DNA of 56,999 nucleotides from Gallionellaceae bacterium UBA6222 (GCA_002421915.1 DISA01000002.1:4810-61808); one strand, 5' to 3'; shown: positions 25,939 through 34,844, numbered from the stretch's first letter. Numbers and translations: made by a program. The notes: generated by a model from the letters alone, not told the origin.

Positions 25939-27576
25939 TTAGTAAATGTCGTGCATCGTGTTGTACAGGTTGAAGTGCCCGGTCGGCGTGATGATACGCG
26001 GATCGTTGATCACCTTCTTCAGCTTGCGGGTCTTGTCGTCCACCACCACGATGGCGGACTTGTCCTTGGTGCCGCTCCAGACCGAGAACCAGACTTCGTC
26101 ACCCGCCTTGTTGTATTCCGGCTGAACAACGCGCTTGGAGCCCGGGCCAAGGTTGGCCCACTCGGCGATTGGCAACACGGTCACACCGGCTTCGAGGTTG
26201 TTGATGTCCAACACCCCAACCGACTGGAAGGTCGCGGTATCCGGATTGAGCGGTGCATCCACCCACAGATTCTTGGACTTCGGATGGCTCTTGATGAACA
26301 GCGATCCCGCACCGTGGCCCTTGATCTGACGGACCATCTTCCAGGCATTTTTCTTGTGCTTCTCCGGATCGGTACCGATCACGGCGATGGTGTCGTCACC
26401 CAGGTGGCTGGTCGCCCACACCGGACCATACTTCGGATCGATGAAGTTCGCGCCACGGCCCGGATGCGGAACCTTGCCCACTTCGACAACAGCGGCCAGC
26501 TTGCTGGTCTTTAGGTCGATGACCGCGATCTTGTTGGAGGCGTTGGCAGCATCCATGAAGTAACGCTTCGTCGAATTCAAACCGCCGTCATGCAGGAAGC
26601 GCGGGGTATCGATCACGGTGATCTTCATGTTATTCAGGTCACTGTAGTCGACCATCCACACCTTGCCGGTCTCCTTCACGTTGACCATGAACTCGGGCTT
26701 GTAGTGCGAGGACACGATGGCGGCCACACGCGCTTCACGCACGAACTCGTTGGTCTCTGAGGCGATACCGCTGGTCGAGACCACCTTCAGGGGCTTCAGC
26801 GTATCCCCTTCATGGATCACGAACTGCGGCGGCCAGTAGGTACCGGAGATTGCATACTTGTCTTCCCATCCCTTGAACTTCGAGGTCTCGATCGAACGTG
26901 CCTCGACACCGGTCCTGATCTCGGCCACAACGTTAGGCACCTTCGCCCACAGGTCGATCAGGCTCAGCTTGGAGTCGCGGCCGGTCACGTACAGATAGCG
27001 GCCGGATGCGGAGTAACGCGAGATGTGCACCGCGTAGCCGGTGTTGAGCAGGGCGATGATCTCCTTGCTGTCGCCGTCGATCAGTGCGACCTTGCCGTCA
27101 TCGCGCAGCGTGGTGGAGAAGATGTTGTCCAGGTTGATTTTGTTCATCTTCTTCTTTGGACGGTCCTTCACCGCCACGAACACCTTCCAGGTCGCTTCCA
27201 TGTCCTTCAGGCTCATCTCGGGCGGAGCAACGGGGGTCTGCTGGATGTAACGCGCCATCAGATCCACTTCTGCCTCGGTCAGTTCGCCGCCGGTCTGGAA
27301 CGCCGGCATGCCGCCCGGGGAACCGTAGCCGATGAATGCCTTCAGGTACTCGGTTCCCTTGTCCAAGGTGACATCCGGTGTTAATTTCTTGCCGGTCGCA
27401 CCTTTACGCAGCACGCCATGGCAGCCTGCGCAACGCTCGAAGAAAATCTTGCTTCCTTTAGCCATTTCCGCTTCTGTCATTGCCGGTGCTGTTGCAGCGT
27501 AGGCACTGTGAACTGCAAAAGGCAAAGCCGCCAATCCCAGCAGCGATGCCAATACCTTCGTGTAACGTAACTTCAT
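25939..27576 (-). CDS. nirS: Cytochrome cd1 nitrite reductase
   Basis: A 545-residue periplasmic enzyme that reduces nitrite to NO. Signal peptide 1-27; cytochrome c domain with CAGCH near residue 53 and a Met/Gly-rich GSPGGMPAFQTGGEL heme loop; then an eight-bladed d1 propeller. Expected d1-site residues are present: a proximal His in GYAVHISRYS near 181, and two distal His in SSHYKPEF (about 290) and DTPRFLHDGG (about 331). GGAGGAG precedes the ATG. The c551-like gene lies 189 bases upstream on the same strand, and a terminator follows. Heme d1 assembly genes other than nirN are absent here. Confidence 0.95.
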   Translation of the reverse strand: MKLRYTKVLASLLGLAALPFAVHSAYAATAPAMTEAEMAKGSKIFFERCAGCHGVLRKGATGKKLTPDVTLDKGTEYLKAFIGYGSPGGMPAFQTGGELTEAEVDLMARYIQQTPVAPPEMSLKDMEATWKVFVAVKDRPKKKMNKINLDNIFSTTLRDDGKVALIDGDSKEIIALLNTGYAVHISRYSASGRYLYVTGRDSKLSLIDLWAKVPNVVAEIRTGVEARSIETSKFKGWEDKYAISGTYWPPQFVIHEGDTLKPLKVVSTSGIASETNEFVREARVAAIVSSHYKPEFMVNVKETGKVWMVDYSDLNNMKITVIDTPRFLHDGGLNSTKRYFMDAANASNKIAVIDLKTSKLAAVVEVGKVPHPGRGANFIDPKYGPVWATSHLGDDTIAVIGTDPEKHKKNAWKMVRQIKGHGAGSLFIKSHPKSKNLWVDAPLNPDTATFQSVGVLDINNLEAGVTVLPIAEWANLGPGSKRVVQPEYNKAGDEVWFSVWSGTKDKSAIVVVDDKTRKLKKVINDPRIITPTGHFNLYNTMHDIY

Positions 27577-27764
27577 GTTTATCTCCTCCGAATTAACAAA
27601 TGTTGCAGTGATAGCCCGAATTCAAGCATTTTTCGCACATATCACGAACAACTGTCTGATCTACCAAAACACATACAACCACTACTACTCCAACACCTTA
27701 AATATTCGAAAACTTGCCAGATATTTCACACGCAACCGAATAGAAGGCCATTCCCTGCTCGAAA

Positions 27765-28079
27765 TTACAAGGCCAGAATAAAGTCCACCAATTGCGCACT
27801 TTCTTCCTTGCTCATCTTCGGGCTTGCAGGCATAGGCATCGGACCCCAAGCGCCCTTGCCGCCCTTCATCATTTTTTCAATCAGCTTGTCTCTTGCACCG
27901 GCGTCACCCTTGTACTTATTGGCAACATCTTTCCAGCCCGGACCAACCACCTTCTTTGCAACCGAATGGCAGCCCAGGCAGTTGTATGTTTTAACTGCAG
28001 CCGGCATGTCCGCAGCCACGGAATTTACTGAAAAAGACAGACTTGCCATCACGACAGCACCTACGAAAAACGATTTCAT
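27765..28079 (-). CDS. Cytochrome c551/NirM-like monoheme cytochrome
   Basis: A 104-residue protein with a signal peptide (1-23), one heme site CLGCH near residue 34, and the axial Met in GPMPMPASPK near 83. This is a class I c551/c8 cytochrome, the usual electron donor to NirS. It is upstream of nirS on the same strand; the 189-base gap may hold a separate nirS promoter or simply be a leader. Its own promoter carries an NsrR-like operator. The name nirM is plausible but not certain. Confidence 0.85.
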   Translation of the reverse strand: MKSFFVGAVVMASLSFSVNSVAADMPAAVKTYNCLGCHSVAKKVVGPGWKDVANKYKGDAGARDKLIEKMMKGGKGAWGPMPMPASPKMSKEESAQLVDFILAL

Positions 28080-28128
28080 AACATCCCCCTGAGAAAGTTT
28101 AGAAGCCCTGAAAAAAACTAATGCATAA

Positions 28129-28182
28129 ACATGTGCTGTTCATGCATGTTTCGAAGTTATCCCATAAAATTATGCCTGTCAA
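28129..28182 (-). promoter_or_regulatory. Promoter with NsrR-like operator for the c551-like gene
   Basis: On the minus strand: TTGACA (plus 28177-28182), a 17-base spacer, TAACTT (28154-28159), then ACATGCA-N7-CACATGT (28129-28149) over the expected start of transcription. Seven plus five of fourteen half-site bases match the shared motif. The remainder of the 295-base gap up to 28374 shows no gene. Confidence 0.65.
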
Positions 28183-28374
28183 GGGCATGACAGATTACAA
28201 AACTACTTTATTTTCACCACCACTGATTCCCATTCAAGAAGTTTTATAAATTCAATCTGTTGCTGAAATTTTCTGCATCCCATGTACCCGTCAATTCCAG
28301 TAAGGTATACAGCAATCACCCCGTAATCCGCGGGTTGGGCGGATACACATTGTTAGCATCGGTCCGCATCCCGC

Positions 28375-28710
28375 TCATTCTTCTTTCTGCAACCCGCCAT
28401 CCGGGGCAATTCGATACCTTGTGCTCCCCTTTTTACTGCCTTGAATGTATTGATTCACTGTAATCGCCTTGCCATCGTGATCCGGCACAATTTCAACATA
28501 TTGGTAATTTTTAAATACCTCCTCAATGTTGAGGGGCGCCCCCGGTATCCACGGCGTCGGCTCCGGATTGAAACTGTCGAAATAATACCTTGAGCCAGAC
28601 AAGAGTTTTGCGTGGTGCGACTCAACACCGGCAGCCGCTGCCAATTCAGCCACGAACAAAAGCAGAATCAAAGAACCGGAAATTGTATTTCTGAAAAAAA
28701 TGCTGATCAT
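28375..28710 (-). CDS. Small exported hypothetical protein
   Basis: A 111-residue product from the ATG at 28710, with a signal peptide (about 1-25, ending AAA). The mature part is Tyr/Pro-rich (YYFDSFNPEPTPWIPGAP) and ends in a short beta-like segment with a charged tail. No family is recognised. Upstream in-frame starts would place Trp/Met-rich sequence before the signal peptide. It is divergent from the heme A synthase gene at 28946. Confidence 0.55.
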   Translation of the reverse strand: MISIFFRNTISGSLILLLFVAELAAAAGVESHHAKLLSGSRYYFDSFNPEPTPWIPGAPLNIEEVFKNYQYVEIVPDHDGKAITVNQYIQGSKKGSTRYRIAPDGGLQKEE

Positions 28711-28945
28711 AGTCCGTGATACCCCCTCAAATATCGAAAACCAACCGCTGAACATGCTCCACATATCGAATGTCCACACAACGCATATCCGGCCAGACCG
28801 AGATACTTTACAATTCGAGTCGTGTTCCCGAACGACCCCGGCAACCTGCTGGGTAGGCGTTTAATCGATAGCGCTCTGCCATCCGAACTTTACGCCGGTC
28901 ACTTTAACCTGAGGATGTGAAGCACTCCAACCCGGAATTATTATT

Positions 28946-30037
28946 ATGCTGATCCAGTTTACCCCCCAACTCCTGCTCCAACTTGCGATCATGGGCATGA
29001 TAGTCGCCATGCTGCCTCTTTCCATCGTGTGGGTATCCAATGACCCGGATAAATACCGAAAATTGGTGTGGGTCACGCTTTTCCTTACCTTTGACTTGAT
29101 CATGTTCGGTGCCTTTACGCGATTGACTGATTCCGGTCTTGGCTGCCCCGACTGGCCCGGTTGTTACGGTCACGCAGACCCCATAAAGGCGCACGCGGAT
29201 ATCAGCGCTGCCGAAGCTGCCATGCCAACCGGGCCGGTGACGGTTGTAAAAGCGTGGATTGAAATGATTCATCGCTATTTCGCAATGGCCATCGGGGTAC
29301 TCATCGTTGGAATGATGGTCTTATCATGGCGCAGATGGCTGCAATCCAGACGCACGGAATCAAAATTCGCCCCCGCATTCCCAACTTTTTTATTTTTATT
29401 TGTCTGCCTTCAGGGCGCTTTTGGCGCTTGGACAGTCACGATGAACCTGCAACCGATCATTGTGACGATTCATTTGCTGCTGGGTATGGCATTGCTTGCA
29501 TTTTTGGCATGGTTCGGTGCACACCTAAGCAACCAACCAGCCATGACAGGATCCATAGCCGCGACTTTGCGCGCACCCGCTGTATTGGCTACCGTCTTCC
29601 TGGTAATTCAAATCGGACTTGGAGGATGGGTGAGTACCAACTATGCGGCACTGGCCTGTACCGACTTCCCGATGTGCAATGGGAAGCTGTTGCCGCCGAT
29701 GGATTTTACCCACGGATTCACCCTGTGGCGTGATTTGGGCATGACCGCACACGGTGAATATTTGCCCTTTGACGCCTTGACCGCCATTCATTGGACACAC
29801 CGCACATTTGCCTTTGTTGTTTTTGCGATGATCGTGTGGGTTGCATTCTCCGCCATGCGTTTGGCCAGCTTGAAGAAGACTGCGCGCTGGCTTCTGGTTC
29901 TGATTGTGCTGCAATTTATCGTTGGTATCGCCACAATCTTCCTGCAGCTGCCCTTATTGCTGGCCGTGGTACACAACGGCATTGCGGCACTTCTGTTGCT
30001 GTTACTGACTATCCTGAATCATAAATTACGCCACTAA
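28946..30037 (+). CDS. ctaA: Heme A synthase (CtaA/Cox15), copy 1
   Basis: A 363-residue protein with eight predicted helices in two pseudo-symmetric halves. Helix His ligands are present: IEMIHRYFAM near 109, TIHLLLG near 176, AIHWTHRTFA near 276 and VVHNGIA near 340. The paired Cys motifs of type-2 CtaA are also there (LGCPDWPGCYG near 66-74 and ACTDFPMC near 235). It oxidises heme O to heme A for heme-copper enzymes. A second, diverged copy lies at 43382. Both flank the terminal-reductase cluster. Confidence 0.9.
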   Translation: MLIQFTPQLLLQLAIMGMIVAMLPLSIVWVSNDPDKYRKLVWVTLFLTFDLIMFGAFTRLTDSGLGCPDWPGCYGHADPIKAHADISAAEAAMPTGPVTVVKAWIEMIHRYFAMAIGVLIVGMMVLSWRRWLQSRRTESKFAPAFPTFLFLFVCLQGAFGAWTVTMNLQPIIVTIHLLLGMALLAFLAWFGAHLSNQPAMTGSIAATLRAPAVLATVFLVIQIGLGGWVSTNYAALACTDFPMCNGKLLPPMDFTHGFTLWRDLGMTAHGEYLPFDALTAIHWTHRTFAFVVFAMIVWVAFSAMRLASLKKTARWLLVLIVLQFIVGIATIFLQLPLLLAVVHNGIAALLLLLLTILNHKLRH

Positions 30038-30097
30038 CCACAACACCCTGTGGTTACACCGATCACCATCAGCCTTGTCTCCATAAGTGGCTGATGG
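30036..30097 (+). terminator. Two hairpins after heme A synthase copy 1
   Basis: AACCACA/TGTGGTT (30036-30055) and CCATCAGCC/GGCTGATGG (30066-30097) follow the stop codon. Neither has a long T run, so termination efficiency is uncertain; the convergent Lcl-domain gene starts to read just beyond them. Confidence 0.45.
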
Positions 30098-30116
30098 GGG
30101 AAGCTGTTTTGCAAAT

Positions 30117-30791
30117 TTACTTCGCAGTCGGCTTTGTGGTGGCATGTGTCAATCTGACACTCAAGGCCGCACTTTTCTCTTCAACGTAATCGCTGCCATG
30201 ATCAAAACGCCAAACCCAGGCACTGGCACGGCGAGTTTTGAAGGTTGTATCGGTCCAGTAGCTACCCGCCTTGGTCTCGGGAAAATAATCTTTTGGAAGC
30301 GTTGGCCCGGGATAGAAGACGCTGGTATCAACGATGGTATTCAATTCAAAGCGGCTTGGAAGGTACCAATCTGTATAGCCACAAAATTTCCTTGCATTGA
30401 ATGCCTTGATGTAAGACTCGGTATCACATGCACTGCCCGAACACACCCCCCCGTTGATTTTGCCGGCCCAGCCTCCATTCGACATCTGATCCGAATCATA
30501 CCAACTGTAGGTGTTGTTTATATTTTGCAATCCCGGTTCTGTGGTTTTGATTTCCCATATCAATCCTGATTGATTGTCACGCACACAAGCCCATGGTTTT
30601 GTTGCGTAGTCTTTACCGTCATTTTCACTGCCATCCTGGTTGATGCGCGTCATGTCAAAGACAAATGGCTTGGGTGTCAGTGCATCACCGCAACCGGCAA
30701 TTCCCAGCGAACACAGCAGCAGCACAGCCGTATTTTTTTTGGCCGTGGCAAGGTATTTAAAAGCCTTGCCGTTCTTGTTTGATTTTTTCAT
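30117..30791 (-). CDS. Lcl/DUF1566-domain lipoprotein
   Basis: A 224-residue protein starting at the ATG at 30791, with a basic N-terminus and a lipobox (LGIAGC, Cys near residue 35). The C-terminal domain carries the Lcl/DUF1566 pattern: GLIWEIKT, a Trp/Tyr-rich middle, and DWYLPSRFELNTIVD. In other bacteria such domains occur in surface adhesins and secreted proteins; the role here is unknown. It shares its upstream region with the c5-like cytochrome, so the operator at 30916-30936 may act on both. Confidence 0.75.
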   Translation of the reverse strand: MKKSNKNGKAFKYLATAKKNTAVLLLCSLGIAGCGDALTPKPFVFDMTRINQDGSENDGKDYATKPWACVRDNQSGLIWEIKTTEPGLQNINNTYSWYDSDQMSNGGWAGKINGGVCSGSACDTESYIKAFNARKFCGYTDWYLPSRFELNTIVDTSVFYPGPTLPKDYFPETKAGSYWTDTTFKTRRASAWVWRFDHGSDYVEEKSAALSVRLTHATTKPTAK

Positions 30792-30915
30792 TTTGCAAAT
30801 CCGGATGTAATTGGAGGGGCTATTCCTGTAGGGCGTCGAATTATCATTGAACACTGCGTGATGTTCAAGCAGAAAAGGACAATATGACGAGCGGCGTTGC
30901 CTCCATTGGTGATCA

Positions 30916-30936
30916 ACATGCAAAGCTCATGCTTGT
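30916..30936. promoter_or_regulatory. NsrR-like operator upstream of the c5-like cytochrome
   Basis: ACATGCA-N7-TGCTTGT, matching the shared motif at 13 of 14 half-site bases. It is nested in a longer repeat, ATCAACATGCA/TGCTTGTTGAT (30912-30940, one mismatch). It lies about 75 bases before the cytochrome start and 125 bases from the Lcl lipoprotein start. Confidence 0.55.
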
Positions 30937-31008
30937 TGATTTTCAGAGTGAAACAGGTAGCATGTCCGGCAATAGCTGGAAAAATATTTGACGATGGAAT
31001 CGTGTGCA

Positions 31009-31464
31009 ATGAAGAAAATAATCCTGTTTTATTCCGTGTTATTCGCGCTTGTGGCCGGGGGTGACGGCAAGGCCGCTCCACCCAGTGCCGCCCCTGCCAG
31101 TGCGAATACTCCAACATCTGTAACAGCTGCGACTCCACCAGCCACTCCCACTATATCCACAGCAGATGCCGCCCCCGATGCAGCGACGCTGTCACTTGGC
31201 GAGCGCGTATACAAGACAACGTGCAGTATTTGCCACCAATCCGGATTAAGGGGGGCGCCAAAAATCGGTAGCGCGCACGACTGGGAATCTCGTCTGGCCC
31301 AGGGGAAAGAAACACTTTACAAACGTGCCATAGGCGGATACAGGGGTGAGAAGGGTTCCATGCCATCGCGTGGTTCAAATGCAAAACTTTCTGAAAATGA
31401 AGTCAAGGCTGCGGTAGATTACATGGTTGTGCATGCAATCCCCGCATGGAGTATTGGAAAATAA
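31009..31464 (+). CDS. Cytochrome c5-like monoheme cytochrome with Ala/Pro/Thr linker
   Basis: A 151-residue exported protein. The ATG at 31009 starts a signal peptide. Residues about 22-62 are an Ala/Pro/Thr/Ser-rich flexible linker. A class I c domain follows with CSICHQSGLRGAPKIG near residue 72 and the Met ligand in GSMPSRG near 118, the c5 pattern. The linker suggests a tethered electron shuttle between membrane complexes. It is convergent with the cytochrome b-MvhD gene, 34 bases apart. Confidence 0.85.
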   Translation: MKKIILFYSVLFALVAGGDGKAAPPSAAPASANTPTSVTAATPPATPTISTADAAPDAATLSLGERVYKTTCSICHQSGLRGAPKIGSAHDWESRLAQGKETLYKRAIGGYRGEKGSMPSRGSNAKLSENEVKAAVDYMVVHAIPAWSIGK

Positions 31465-31498
31465 TTCTGCTGCAAAGCGGGCAGCCAAGGCGGGGCGA

Positions 31499-33034
31499 TT
31501 AGCGCACCTTGGGTAATTTGGATAGGGATGCCCGGAATGAATTTAAGGCCACGGCCAATTCGTGGTTGTCCAAAGAGGAAGCCCAGCATTCCCCGACACG
31601 CTCCCGCTGTACGCGGCTACGCAAACGTGGTTCCCGTTCTGCCGCCAAGCGTTCTGTGACCCACGATACGCCCAGCCGGTGGAAGCAGTCACCTTCTCTG
31701 CATCCCGTAATCAAAACGCCATCGACACCCCCTTCACGCAAGGCATATTCAGCCAGGGAAGGTGGCAGCATGGCAATACATGGCAGGCTCAATACGGCAA
31801 TCGACTTGCTGCGCAGTACCTCGATGTTCGCCGCGTTGTCACATCCGAAGACCATAACCCGCAGGTCTCCTTCAAGTGTGGACAGATCCTTTGTCACTGC
31901 GGCACGCAAGGCCGACATCGGCAAAGAGGGCATTTCTATCCCGCTGATATATTGGTCGTCTCCCCTGAACGGATTTGACGAGGGGCACGCACCCACACAA
32001 ATACCGCAACTGACGCACCGGTCAGGCACAACCACTGCCTCTTCCGGAAAGTTCAAGCCATCACTGCGGGGGCGCATTACCACCGCCTCATAGGGGCAAT
32101 CGGCAACACACAGCCCGCAGCCGCTGCAATCCTTCAGACTTACTTCGGCCACGGGTATCTGTTTGTTTCTGGCGGGCAACCACGGCAGCACGCAGAGCAG
32201 GAGTGTGATCCCGAATACCAATGCCCAAACCTGTCCCGCAGACCAAACACCAAGCAAGGGATAAACCCACAGATAAAACCAGTCGATCTGCAAAACACGC
32301 GGCTCTACAGACATATCGGCCAGCCCCTGGCTCTGTACGGGGACGATCAATGACAAGGCCAGCAACGTCAACAGCATCCCGATTGCCAATCTTTTTCTAG
32401 GATTCACCACCGGGTAGCTGATACGCATGATGTGCACCCAGAGCATAAACAGGATCAGCAACGGCACGGTCACGTGGGCAAAGGAGATCAGCGTAAAGAA
32501 CCGGTCGTTCAAAGCCTCATATGTGATAAAAGTGCGCGCCATCGGTTCGCTGAATATGGGCAGCCAGTCAAACCATTCGACAGTGGTCACGACAGTAAAT
32601 TGAGCCAACTGATCCCACACCATCCAATATCCGTTAATGCCGGCGGTAAGTATCATCCATATCAGAATCACCCCGGTCACCCACGCGAACCAGCGTGCAC
32701 CGCGATAACGCCCCAGGATGTATTCACGCAGCAAATGCAGAAACATCACCAGAACCAGTGCATCTGAAGCGTAGCGGTGCACGCTGCGCATGATGCCGCC
32801 CAGATACCACTGTTCATTGGTGAAATATTCAACCGAAGGATGGGAGAGTTCTATGCCTGTTTTATAAAAGGCATAGATGTACGCGCCGCTTATTGCAACC
32901 ACCCAGAAAAAATAGAATCCCAGCGCCCCCAAATGGTACATTGGGTTGAGAGAGTTGCCGAATACCCGGTTTAGCGCACCCTCAACCCAGAGCAATCCAC
33001 GGTGCGCGAAAGAAGTTCGGTTGTTGATGCTCAA
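31499..33034 (-). CDS. Chimeric diheme cytochrome b / 2x[4Fe-4S] ferredoxin / MvhD-like domain protein
   Basis: A 511-residue fusion. Residues about 1-285 are a bc1/b6-type cytochrome b with four heme ligands (H86, H100, H187, H201), spaced His-x13-His twice. Residues about 300-352 carry two ferredoxin motifs (C303/306/309/313 and C340/343/346/350). Residues about 390-510 match the MvhD/FlpD family, with C398, C419, C445 and C450 as probable [2Fe-2S] ligands. MvhD links hydrogenase to heterodisulfide reductase in methanogens; here no Hdr or hydrogenase gene is near. The start is a TTG preceded by GAGGA. Its b domain is paralogous to that at 35383-37320. No characterised enzyme with this architecture is known to me. 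Confidence 0.85.
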   Translation of the reverse strand: MSINNRTSFAHRGLLWVEGALNRVFGNSLNPMYHLGALGFYFFWVVAISGAYIYAFYKTGIELSHPSVEYFTNEQWYLGGIMRSVHRYASDALVLVMFLHLLREYILGRYRGARWFAWVTGVILIWMILTAGINGYWMVWDQLAQFTVVTTVEWFDWLPIFSEPMARTFITYEALNDRFFTLISFAHVTVPLLILFMLWVHIMRISYPVVNPRKRLAIGMLLTLLALSLIVPVQSQGLADMSVEPRVLQIDWFYLWVYPLLGVWSAGQVWALVFGITLLLCVLPWLPARNKQIPVAEVSLKDCSGCGLCVADCPYEAVVMRPRSDGLNFPEEAVVVPDRCVSCGICVGACPSSNPFRGDDQYISGIEMPSLPMSALRAAVTKDLSTLEGDLRVMVFGCDNAANIEVLRSKSIAVLSLPCIAMLPPSLAEYALREGGVDGVLITGCREGDCFHRLGVSWVTERLAAEREPRLRSRVQRERVGECWASSLDNHELAVALNSFRASLSKLPKVR

Positions 33035-33159
33035 TTCGGCATCCTCGCATCAGTGCCGCTTGCGACAATGTCGAATATAATGCGCGGCAAGGATCTGTGT
33101 ATATCACGCGCTGGCATCACAATTTCTGACCGAAGTTAACTTAATTAGTGGAGGGAAAA

Positions 33160-33351
33160 TTGGAAGTTATTTATTACACGTTGATAGCAGCGGGGCTCTA
33201 CTTTATGTCAAGCTGGATCCTTGATCGCATAGAAGTGACGCGTGGAGAACGTTTCAAATATCGCAGCGTCATCTTCTTTTTCATAATATTCACGCTGGCA
33301 TTTATAACATTTGGCCTGATCAATTCAATGCTACTCAATTCGCCGGAGTGA
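33160..33351 (+). CDS. Two-helix small membrane protein (63 aa)
   Basis: A 63-residue protein starting at TTG 33160, with GGAGGG just upstream (33150-33155). It has two hydrophobic helices (about residues 3-20 and 36-56) separated by a charged loop DRIEVTRGERFKYRS. It lies in the gap between the two oxidoreductase units, divergent from the cytochrome b-MvhD gene and convergent with the heme-copper-like gene. It may be a small subunit of one of them; no family is recognised. Confidence 0.5.
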   Translation: MEVIYYTLIAAGLYFMSSWILDRIEVTRGERFKYRSVIFFFIIFTLAFITFGLINSMLLNSPE

Positions 33352-33372
33352 TTGACAAGGCTACGCCCGAGA

Positions 33373-33422
33373 CTGAAACGGAATCCTGTTAGCTGCCAAT
33401 TCAGTTCACAGGATTCTTTCAG
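33373..33422. terminator. Bidirectional hairpin between convergent genes
   Basis: CTGAAA-CG-GAATCCTG pairs with CAGGATTC-TTTCAG around a 20-base loop: fourteen paired bases with a two-base bulge. It sits exactly between the 63-codon gene (plus) and the heme-copper-like gene (minus), so it can end both transcripts. No long T run. Confidence 0.6.
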
Positions 33423-33428
33423 GCACAC

Positions 33429-34835
33429 TTATTCAGCCCGCCGCATAGATTTGAAAACCACCACCAGAAACATGATGCCGCCAATAACGGCAATCAACCC
33501 GCCCAGCCCCATCAGCCCCATGCCTGCTGTTTGGGCAAATCCGTGCAACTCCTGTGCGGCACCGGCAACTTTACGTTGCACGCCGTACCCACCGGACCAA
33601 AGAAGCCCAAGGATGTGAAGCAACTGTCCTGCGCCATACACGTAGGGCACCAGCATTGCCCACTTCAGATTCGGCTCACGATAACCAAGTCGCGGCAATA
33701 GATACAGGGTAAGCCCCATAAAAACCAGACTGATCGCCCCGCCCGTTCCATGATAATGCGCGGTGATGATGGTATTGCTATCCTCGATCAACAGACTGAT
33801 GCCCGCACCAAAGGCAAAGAGGGAAATTGAGCAATATAGCGTAGCCCGCCAGGGGCTGGTTATTGCAGACCCCTTCACTGACCAGATACCGAAAAGAACT
33901 GCCAAGCCGAGCGGAACAGGTGAGAATGCCCCCCCCACTTTCATCAATTGGGTGAACTGCTCGACGTAATCTCCCATTACCCCCACGTAGGACAGGTAAA
34001 TTACCGGAACGTAGAATACCGGCAGCAAACTGAGCAACAGTAAACCGGAGGCCACCCGCGGAGTTAGCGGAGTCTTCGCGCCGCATGCCTCGGCCAGCCA
34101 CAGCCAGCCGGCCAGCATTAGCAACAGGTAGGTGAACTGAAGTACATGCCCGCCGCCCCAAAACACAAGATCGTAATACTGCGTGCTGTCGTATGAATCC
34201 GGAATCAAGACGAATGACCAGATAAAGGCAGCCAGCGCAAACAGGGTTGTAATGGCTGCCGAATAAAATCCGATACGTATCGAACCTTCCCCGCCGCGCC
34301 AAAGCTTGAATGATGGTACTGCCACAAGGCTGCGCAGCACCAATATCGCCACACCAACGGTGAAGATTATCAATCCTGTAAAAAAGAATGTGCTTTGGAT
34401 GACTGGCACGTAATTACTCATCAGCGGCTTGCCTTCATCCACAAACGGGGACAAGACGATCGTGATCGCGCCAATCCAAGCCAAAACCAGCGCCAGCCAG
34501 CCTGACTTGATGAATTGGGGTGATGAATTCAGGCTCCACAGCACCCCGGCAAAAGCCATAAACCACAGCAGCACAGACAAATCCACGTGCACGACAAGTG
34601 CAGAGTGAAAGAAATCTACCCAGGGAAAGATATCCTGGACGTAAGGAGTACGTGAAAGCACGAGCAATATGGCAAACACACCCGCACCGACCAGCGATGC
34701 GATACCAAGTTTCAGCCAGCCTGCGGCCAGCCTGCGGCTCGCTTCAGAGGGTATCGTTAGCGTAAAATTTCGCGCACCTTGCGCTTCAGGAATGGTCGCG
34801 CCACCTGCTTCTACTTGCTCATTCGATAATGCCAT
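33429..34835 (-). CDS. Divergent heme-copper oxidase subunit I-like protein lacking the CuB His pair
   Basis: A 468-residue protein with about twelve helices. It keeps a low-spin heme His candidate (H83 in VVHVDLSVLLWF), one CuB-position His (H230 in FWGGGHVLQF) and the H-x-H pair of helix X (H360, H362 in TAHYHGTGG). At the helix VII position where oxidases and NORs have His-His, the sequence reads LSYVGVMGDYVEQF with no His, and the cross-linked Tyr four residues after H230 is Phe. So it is a heme-copper-fold protein with an incomplete metal site. Candidate identities: a divergent NOR such as gNOR-like, an NO-dismutase-like enzyme, or a heme sensor/electron relay. It starts 9 bases after the 181-residue anchored protein and ends the four-gene unit begun by the SCO gene. 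Confidence 0.7.
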   Translation of the reverse strand: MALSNEQVEAGGATIPEAQGARNFTLTIPSEASRRLAAGWLKLGIASLVGAGVFAILLVLSRTPYVQDIFPWVDFFHSALVVHVDLSVLLWFMAFAGVLWSLNSSPQFIKSGWLALVLAWIGAITIVLSPFVDEGKPLMSNYVPVIQSTFFFTGLIIFTVGVAILVLRSLVAVPSFKLWRGGEGSIRIGFYSAAITTLFALAAFIWSFVLIPDSYDSTQYYDLVFWGGGHVLQFTYLLLMLAGWLWLAEACGAKTPLTPRVASGLLLLSLLPVFYVPVIYLSYVGVMGDYVEQFTQLMKVGGAFSPVPLGLAVLFGIWSVKGSAITSPWRATLYCSISLFAFGAGISLLIEDSNTIITAHYHGTGGAISLVFMGLTLYLLPRLGYREPNLKWAMLVPYVYGAGQLLHILGLLWSGGYGVQRKVAGAAQELHGFAQTAGMGLMGLGGLIAVIGGIMFLVVVFKSMRRAE

Positions 34836-34844
34836 TCCTCATCC

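Noticed and set aside
27577..27764. FNR-type site (TTGAT-N4-ATCAA) before nirS
   Set aside because: Searched by eye; no acceptable match on either strand. The gap shows no clear promoter either.
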